Shown: one piece after another, positions 14,957 to 18,741 of the stretch
Layout: every line of letters begins with the position of its first letter
How positions within the stretch are numbered: position 1 is the stretch's first letter
NCBI GenBank assembly: GCA_964622775.1
Contig: CAZUSO010000056.1
Location: 1-18,741, forward strand
DNA: 18,741 nucleotides
DNA from: CAZUSO01 sp964622775
Lineage (GTDB): Bacteria; Bacteroidota; Bacteroidia; Chitinophagales; Chitinophagaceae
Reading direction: 5' to 3'
Translations under genes and position numbers: made by a program
The notes under the pieces: generated by a model
Told to the model about the DNA's origin: nothing
Databases searched by the model: none
What the model saw: the letters and a program-made list of their open reading frames with translations, nothing else

Positions 14957-15193
14957 AAAGTTATTGAAAAAGGTTTTACCCTCTGCGTAAAGGTGCGTCC
15001 CAAATTATCGCAATACAATGATATCAACACATTCTTTTGACATCAACCCATTTATACCTGGTGCCAATACATTATTATCATGCTAAAACAACAAACAATC
15101 GCAACCTCACATCGTGGACTTAGGTCAAAGTCATACCGTCATGCCGCCGTTGATGAAAATACCAAAAACGGCGGTGCAGAAAGTTATTGAAAA
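14957..15193 (+). repeat. 14-base direct repeat pair
   Basis: AAAGTTATTGAAAA occurs at 14957-14970 and 15180-15193. A GGTG lies a few bases before each copy (GGTGTC and GGTGCAG), so the similarity extends with one small gap. It may be a degenerate repeat or a binding-site pair. Confidence 0.45.
15144..15174. repeat. GC-rich inverted repeat
   Basis: CCGCCGTT (15144-15151) and AACGGCGG (15167-15174) are exact reverse complements around a 15-base A-rich loop. No T-run follows on either strand, so it is not a standard terminator. Confidence 0.5.
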
Positions 15194-15345
15194 TGGCGTA
15201 ATCTCCGGTGATTCCTAAAATACAGCCTGAAATTTGCTAAAATGAGCATGAACCTGCCTGGCATCTTCCTGACGGTTGAGCAAGGAATATATATGACGAC
15301 CGTTAAACTTTCTGCCGGTTTTTCATTCCTGATTGCTCCGAAATG

Positions 15346-15411
15346 GTAAGGTTTCCGGCAGAGTCCGCTTAAAAATAAATTGTTTGATTTTTATTTAAAC
15401 CGAAACCTTAC
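15346..15411. repeat. inverted repeat overlapping the DUF2795 promoter
   Basis: GTAAGGTTTC (15346-15355) and GAAACCTTAC (15402-15411) are exact reverse complements; the pairing extends two more bases inward (GG/CC) past one bulged C. The right arm runs into the -7 box of the DUF2795 promoter, so it is placed like an operator. The A/T-rich interior is also partly self-complementary. Confidence 0.6.
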
Positions 15412-15416
15412 ATTTG
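15383..15416 (+). promoter_or_regulatory. Bacteroidota-type promoter for the DUF2795 gene
   Basis: TTTG at 15383-15386 and TACATTTG at 15409-15416 match the -33 and TAnnTTTG -7 elements, with a 22-base spacer inside the usual range. The predicted start is near 15423, giving a leader of about 28 bases. Confidence 0.65.
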
Positions 15417-15450
15417 CAAAAATCATAAAACAGAATATAATAATAGCAAT

Positions 15451-15672
15451 ATGTTTTGGACATTAGAATTAGCTTCGCATCTGGAAGATGCCCCCTGGCC
15501 AGCGACAAAAGATGAACTGATTGACTATGCTATTCGCTCCGGCGCACCCTTTGAAGTTGTAGAAAACCTTCAGGAGCTGGAAGATGAAGGCGAGATGTAT
15601 GAGGGAGTGGAGGATATCTGGCCTGATTACCCCACACAGGAAGATTTCTTTTTCAATGAAGACGAATATTAA
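15451..15672 (+). CDS. DUF2795 family small acidic protein
   Basis: A 73-aa cytoplasmic protein with no signal or membrane segment. The sequence (MFWTLELASHLEDAPWPATK, then DELIDYAIRSGAPFEVVENL and QELEDEGEMYEGVEDIWPDY) closely resembles a DUF2795 protein that I recall as highly conserved and stand-alone across Bacteroidota. The family's function is unknown. It is strongly acidic, with the end FFFNEDEY. Its own promoter and leader lie just upstream with an inverted repeat across the -7 box, so it is probably transcribed alone and possibly regulated. The start ATG is the only one that keeps the conserved N-terminus. Confidence 0.9.
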   Translation: MFWTLELASHLEDAPWPATKDELIDYAIRSGAPFEVVENLQELEDEGEMYEGVEDIWPDYPTQEDFFFNEDEY

Positions 15673-15698
15673 TCCTGGTTCAGCAGGACAGGATAACG

Positions 15699-15734
15699 CC
15701 ATGCTGCTTATATCTCCGTGATACGGCAGCATGG
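15699..15734. repeat. inverted repeat after the DUF2795 gene
   Basis: CCATGCTGC (15699-15707) and GCAGCATGG (15726-15734) are perfect reverse complements with an 18-base loop, flanked by G-U-capable positions on the plus strand. It lies 27 bases past the DUF2795 stop and could end that transcript, although no T-run follows directly. A second small hairpin (15749-15766) is followed by CACCCCGTTTTT and may be the actual terminator. Confidence 0.5.
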
Positions 15735-15748
15735 TAATACAGCTCTTC

Positions 15749-15778
15749 TGTCTGTATGGACAGATACACCCCGTTTTT
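15749..15778 (+). terminator. possible terminator of the DUF2795 transcript
   Basis: TGTCTGT (15749-15755), loop ATGG and ACAGATA (15760-15766) form a 7-pair stem including one G-U. It is followed by CACCCCG and a run of five T. The T-run is separated from the stem by 7 bases, which weakens the call. Confidence 0.3.
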
Positions 15779-15836
15779 GATAATGGCTGTTAGCTAATAG
15801 CGTCATTGCTAATCACTCCCACACGTGCGGAATCCA

Positions 15837-15905
15837 TTATTCATCCATACCCAACGCCTCTAAGTATTTTTGGATATATATATCCCGCTCCCGGAATTTA
15901 TATTG
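15837..15905 (-). pseudogene. detached C-terminal codons of the SMUG2-type gene
   Basis: After the TAG at 15906-15908 the same frame continues for 22 codons to a TAA at 15837-15839, reading QYKFRERDIY then IQKYLEALGMDE. As I recall, family members continue after HPR-F/Y-I with a similar QY-K/R-rich helix ending in a YI-KY-E pattern. The tail therefore looks like the original C-terminus, now beyond a nonsense codon. With it the protein would be about 231 aa. Confidence 0.6.
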
Positions 15906-16532
15906 CTAAATATAGCGGGGATGCTCTAACGGAATCATATCGCGGAACAGCTTTTCCTTTTGATTGATCGCCTGCAAATACGCGGCATTTTTCTTCCCTA
16001 ATACAAATACTTTATCGGTATGCAGGCCAAAGGCAAGCTGTTGCTTTAAGGATTCGATCATAAATGGTGTAACCATTCCGACTAATCCAGGATCATCATA
16101 GTAATTAGCGTTTAACCATTTCCCGCCCGGAGATTTACGGACAATAGCCAAAGGAAACGGAGAATTGATATAAAAATCCGAGTAGAATTTTTTCACGCCT
16201 CCGTAAGCATTGATAAGGTCATAAACGAATACGGAGGAGGGCTCGTGAGAATGGACACCATCCATCTTTATCCCGCAACAGGATTCCAGCCGTTTGGTAT
16301 CTGTAAACGGGATACCCGTCAGGCCGGCGCCATACCTACCGGGATTGATTCCAATAATAAACCGGCGTTTCCGCTTATCCTGATAAAATTTTTGGTAAAA
16401 CTGTTCCATCACCTCCAGGGTTACTGCATTTTCCTGAAAGGGATTGATAACCGAAAAACCGGCAGGAAGGGAATCGGGATAATGAAGTTGTTGGTTGAAT
16501 TGAATAATCTGTGCTGCAAAGCTGGTTGCCAT
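15906..16532 (-). CDS. uracil-DNA glycosylase family protein (SMUG2 / DUF4918), ended early by TAG
   Basis: A 208-aa member of the uracil-DNA glycosylase superfamily, nearest the SMUG2/DUF4918 group of Bacteroidota, which excises damaged or deaminated bases in base-excision repair. Motif 1 is GINPGRYGAGLTGIPFTD (61-78), matching the GMNPGPFG...TGVPFG pattern of SMUG1. The second motif is LEHPRY near the C-terminus, with the catalytic-loop histidine. The ATG at 16532 is chosen because MATSFAAQIIQFN is a normal start; the frame stays open to an ATG at 16664, but that part overlaps the MIP18 gene and looks random. The TAG falls right after HPRYI, so both active-site motifs remain but the last helix is lost. 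It is the last gene of the downstream-reading cluster, 70 bases after MIP18. Confidence 0.82.
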   Translation of the reverse strand: MATSFAAQIIQFNQQLHYPDSLPAGFSVINPFQENAVTLEVMEQFYQKFYQDKRKRRFIIGINPGRYGAGLTGIPFTDTKRLESCCGIKMDGVHSHEPSSVFVYDLINAYGGVKKFYSDFYINSPFPLAIVRKSPGGKWLNANYYDDPGLVGMVTPFMIESLKQQLAFGLHTDKVFVLGKKNAAYLQAINQKEKLFRDMIPLEHPRYI

Positions 16533-16602
16533 GTTTGCCTCGATTTTTGAAGTGTAAAAAATATGGTATAATATCCCTGATGCCTGGAATGCAACAGCGA
16601 CC

Positions 16603-16929
16603 TTACACCCCCAATTGGGCACGGCCTTCTTCGGTAAGCAATTCAAAACTCCATGGCGGATCAAATGTTACATTAATATCGGCGCTGCGCTCGGGGAAAT
16701 CATCCTCCAAAGAATTTTTTACCCCGTTTGTAATTGCTTCGCCCATGGGGCAGTGCGGCGTGGAAAGTGTCATAGTGACTTTTATCTTCCCGGCTTCGCT
16801 GAAATCCAGATCATAGATTAAACCTAAATCTATCACATTCACAAACAGCTCCGGGTCAATAACACGGTACAGTCCGTTTTGCGCTTTTATTTTGTCATCA
16901 AAATAAGGATCGTTAATATTAAAATTCAT
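16603..16929 (-). CDS. MIP18/DUF59 family Fe-S cluster assembly factor (SufT-like)
   Basis: A 108-aa cytoplasmic protein of the MIP18 (DUF59) family, which helps mature iron-sulfur proteins or handles metal in assembly. The family core is seen as YRVIDPELFVNVIDLGLIYD (21-40), TLSTPHCP with conserved C60, and VTFDPPWS (88-94). Its ATG overlaps the TGA of the upstream membrane-protein gene (ATGA), so it is translated with it. It is a stand-alone paralogue rather than part of a suf operon, which suggests it serves a metal or Fe-S need of this particular cluster (inference). Confidence 0.92.
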   Translation of the reverse strand: MNFNINDPYFDDKIKAQNGLYRVIDPELFVNVIDLGLIYDLDFSEAGKIKVTMTLSTPHCPMGEAITNGVKNSLEDDFPERSADINVTFDPPWSFELLTEEGRAQLGV

Positions 16930-18194
16930 GACAGTACCGTGGTTTTATGACGTAACACTTTTATCACATTATAAAGGTAAAGCAATCCGGTGATACACAA
17001 AATGGCTAAAGCCGCCCGGATCAGAATGAGACATTGCAGCGCAATACCGGCAGCCAGCAGCGCAATAGCAGTCAGAAAAAAATAAAACTGGAAGCTGACG
17101 AGGGATTCCCGGTAGAGCTGCCTGGGAAGCGGTATCTTCACCTTACCCGAAAGCTGTTTATAATGCCCGTTCCACACAATAAACGGAAGTGTTTTAAAAG
17201 TCATGCCGAGAATAATACTGCTGATCCATCCCATGAACAGCAGGCAGCCGTACAGCAATGCCCATTGCGATCCTTTCTGAACCAGCAGCAGCGGTATTAC
17301 TGCAAAGGCCAACAGCAAAAGCAACAAAGACACAAAGGTATGTTTCATCAAATAGTCCATCTTCTTCCGGACACGATGCCGGTAAGCATCCGCCAGGAAA
17401 CGCAGCCAGCATAGCACGCCGGCAAGTATCAGCAATGCATATAATCCGTAACGCATCGAATGACCGCCCAAAAAATATCCGTCTGCCAGAAAAGCAATCA
17501 GGCCGGCATTTTGAAGCAGGAAAGCTGCCATGAGCAACTTGTTTTTACCTGACTTCCCTAATAAAAACATGGGAACTAATTTGGTACTGACTCCGACAAT
17601 CAGCAACAAAAACCAGCCGGCCAGACCGGCATGTGCATGAAGCTTGAGTATATCGAGATGATTTTTGGAAAAGAAAGGATAACTGAGATTAATGGCCAGC
17701 AGCAGCCCGGCAATAACCGTAAAGCTCAGCCAGAATGCAGAAGTGATGATGAACAGGCGCTGAATGCTGTAACGGCTGCAAATGTGGGTTGTCATGATGA
17801 CATTAATATTATAAAGTATTGTGGCCAGCACCACAAGCGATCCGCCCGTTATCATGAGCCATCCTACGGTAAAATTCCAGAAGGAGCCTGCGAGCAAGAC
17901 GACTCCCGGTGTGAGGCAATACCAGGAAGCTGCGGCGAGGCGCGGACTATATAAATCCCTTTCGCAAATCACCGGTAACAACTGGTACGCTGCGCCGAAA
18001 ATAACCATAGTACCCCAGCCTAAGGCGGCCGTATGCACGATAGTCAGCAGATGCGGGTTGAAGAAATGTCCGGTCAGACTTTCGGCGCTGATCAACAAAA
18101 GGAAGCATAGTATTGTATAGGCCAGAGCGCCGGTGGCATAGAACGGAAGCACGGCCTGATTGGGCGGAGCCTTGCCAATATTAATGTCCGCCAT
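16926..18194 (-). CDS. 12-helix heme-copper-oxidase-like (COX1/NnrS-like) membrane protein
   Basis: A 422-aa polytopic inner-membrane protein with about 12 predicted helices, the fold size of heme-copper oxidase subunit I. Helix II has H54 in LLTIVHTAALGWGTMVIFGA, at the place of a heme-ligand histidine. Around helix VI is LKLHAHAGLAGW with H186 and H188, followed by GVSTKLVPMFLLG. A later signature is GMTFKTLPFIVW. The adjacent histidine pair of helix VII and the His-x-His of helix X of true oxidases are not seen, so catalysis of oxygen reduction is unlikely. NnrS proteins, which protect against nitric oxide, are a comparable branch. It is one base after the DUF2249 gene and overlaps MIP18, forming an operon. 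Exact family and substrate are unsure. Confidence 0.75.
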   Translation of the reverse strand: MADINIGKAPPNQAVLPFYATGALAYTILCFLLLISAESLTGHFFNPHLLTIVHTAALGWGTMVIFGAAYQLLPVICERDLYSPRLAAASWYCLTPGVVLLAGSFWNFTVGWLMITGGSLVVLATILYNINVIMTTHICSRYSIQRLFIITSAFWLSFTVIAGLLLAINLSYPFFSKNHLDILKLHAHAGLAGWFLLLIVGVSTKLVPMFLLGKSGKNKLLMAAFLLQNAGLIAFLADGYFLGGHSMRYGLYALLILAGVLCWLRFLADAYRHRVRKKMDYLMKHTFVSLLLLLLAFAVIPLLLVQKGSQWALLYGCLLFMGWISSIILGMTFKTLPFIVWNGHYKQLSGKVKIPLPRQLYRESLVSFQFYFFLTAIALLAAGIALQCLILIRAALAILCITGLLYLYNVIKVLRHKTTVLS

Positions 18195-18195
18195 C

Positions 18196-18741
18196 TTACT
18201 TATTTTTAAACAGCAGCATGTTCACTTCGGTTTCGGAAATGGTGTGAATATGCACCTCAAAATCTTTATCGGCCAGCTCTTCCAGCAAATACACCGGCAC
18301 CCGTTTATGATGAACATACAGCGCATGATGATCCGGCAGCGTTTTTAATGCTTCCAGTATGGTCTCCATAGGTTGCGGCATTTCCAGATGCCTTACGTCA
18401 ACCGTTACGATCTGTTCCTGAGAAAAGTGATTACCGATTGCATGAAATTGCTCCGCATCATCCATTTGGATCTTATCTTTTCCGGAGGCAGCCGGCGCCG
18501 GCGGTTTCGCTTTTTGCTCCGATTTGATAAAATAGGTATAGTGTTCTTTAGGGTTAATCGTTTTTGTATAAGATTCGGCTTTACCGTTTTGCGTCAGCAG
18601 ATGAATAAGCGGCGTGGGAACAAAAGAATTGATGATACAAAGAATGCCACCTTCCGGCACTTTCTTAAACTCCGCCATGATTGCTTTCAGCGGATCGCTG
18701 CCATGATCAATAACCGGCCGGACATCCATAAAGTGAATATC
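18196..18741 (-). CDS. DUF2249 protein with two DUF2249 modules (5' end beyond window)
   Basis: A cytoplasmic protein with two DUF2249 (TusA/SirA-like fold) modules. Counting from the ATG at 18729, module 1 is about residues 1-68 (DVRPVIDHGSDPLKAIMAEF, then INSFVPTPLIHLL) and module 2 about 108-174 (VTVDVRHLEMPQPMETILEAL, then VPVYLLEELADKDFEVHIH), joined by a Pro/Ala/Lys-rich linker (about 70-90). The frame stays open past that ATG to the window edge (Asp-Ile-His-Phe before Met), and related proteins have a DUF1858-type N-terminus ahead of the DVRP motif, so the true start is probably outside. The stop is one base before the membrane-protein ATG. DUF2249 modules are found beside respiratory and nitrogen-oxide genes (general knowledge); the exact role is unknown. 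Confidence 0.8.
   Translation of the reverse strand, partial: DIHFMDVRPVIDHGSDPLKAIMAEFKKVPEGGILCIINSFVPTPLIHLLTQNGKAESYTKTINPKEHYTYFIKSEQKAKPPAPAASGKDKIQMDDAEQFHAIGNHFSQEQIVTVDVRHLEMPQPMETILEALKTLPDHHALYVHHKRVPVYLLEELADKDFEVHIHTISETEVNMLLFKNK

Larger units (their letters stand above)
14887..15450. other. 564-base divergent regulatory region
   Basis: This lies between lolD (-) and the DUF2795 gene (+). It contains a 14-base direct repeat (14957-14970 and 15180-15193), an 8-bp GC-rich inverted repeat (15144-15174), an 8-bp inverted repeat TCTGCCGG/CCGGCAGA (15311-15362), a 10-bp inverted repeat (15346-15411) and a good promoter (15383-15416). No coding sequence is supported. The amount of structure is more than a 73-aa gene and an ABC ATPase would need, so an unrecognised RNA is possible. 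Confidence 0.55.

Noticed and set aside
1717..15806. Shared 11-mer GCTAATAGCGT near 1720 and 15795
   Set aside because: Many shared 11-mers are expected by chance in a window of this length.
15837..15908. Genome-wide reassignment of TAG as a sense codon
   Set aside because: Intact genes of normal length end in TAG at 6195-6197, 11415-11417 and 14200-14202, so TAG is an ordinary stop in this genome.
16533..16664. N-terminal extension of the glycosylase from the ATG at 16664
   Set aside because: The 44 extra residues overlap the MIP18 coding region and do not resemble the family; the ATG at 16532 gives a normal start.
17034..17414. 126-codon plus-strand frame within the membrane-protein gene
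   Set aside because: Antisense shadow; the Gln/Arg-rich translation is typical of reading a hydrophobic gene backwards.

Overview
The window reads as chromosome of a Bacteroidota bacterium, most likely Chitinophagaceae or a close relative (inference). Supporting signs: ribosome-binding sites are weak or absent; several promoters fit the Bacteroidota form (TTTG at -33, TAnnTTTG at -7); the gene content includes DUF2911, DUF2795, DUF6263, LVIVD-repeat lipoproteins, SMUG2-type (DUF4918) glycosylase and DUF2249 proteins. I see no rRNA, tRNA, CRISPR array, transposase or prophage gene. Most of the window is ordinary core and accessory chromosome.

Layout. 1-1560 (+): the possible tail of a membrane protein, then an overlapping NarL-type histidine kinase and response regulator. 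1757-6827 (-): a flavodoxin-reductase-like FAD/NAD(P) oxidoreductase, a large secreted PIG-L deacetylase with a GATase-like C-terminal region, a secreted DUF2911-TPR protein and a small polysaccharide deacetylase. 7050-7946 (+): a DUF6263-type lipoprotein. 8277-9659 (-): RadA, probably from a TTG start, divergent from a YqjM-type old yellow enzyme (9937-11004, +). A 410-base gap follows, holding a branched inverted repeat and a 120-base stretch of only 14% GC. 11415-12718 (-): two coupled LVIVD-repeat lipoproteins, divergent from imidazolonepropionase HutI (12880-14124, +), which has no other hut gene beside it. 14200-14886 (-): a LolD-type ABC ATPase. A 564-base regulatory gap with nested inverted repeats ends at a good promoter for a 73-aa DUF2795 protein (15451-15672, +). 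15906-18741 (-): a tight operon running DUF2249 protein, 12-helix heme-copper-oxidase-like membrane protein, MIP18/SufT-like Fe-S factor, then a SMUG2-type uracil-DNA glycosylase.

Two results deserve attention first. The glycosylase gene is cut by an in-frame TAG, after which the same frame continues for 22 codons that look like the normal family C-terminus; TAG also ends other genes here, so the code is standard and this is a nonsense allele, a sequence error or local readthrough. The DUF2249 / heme-copper-like / MIP18 operon is tightly coupled (1-base gap, then an ATGA overlap) and its membrane protein keeps only some of the usual histidine ligands, which suggests a little-described heme- or metal-handling membrane system, possibly linked to respiration or nitrogen oxides.
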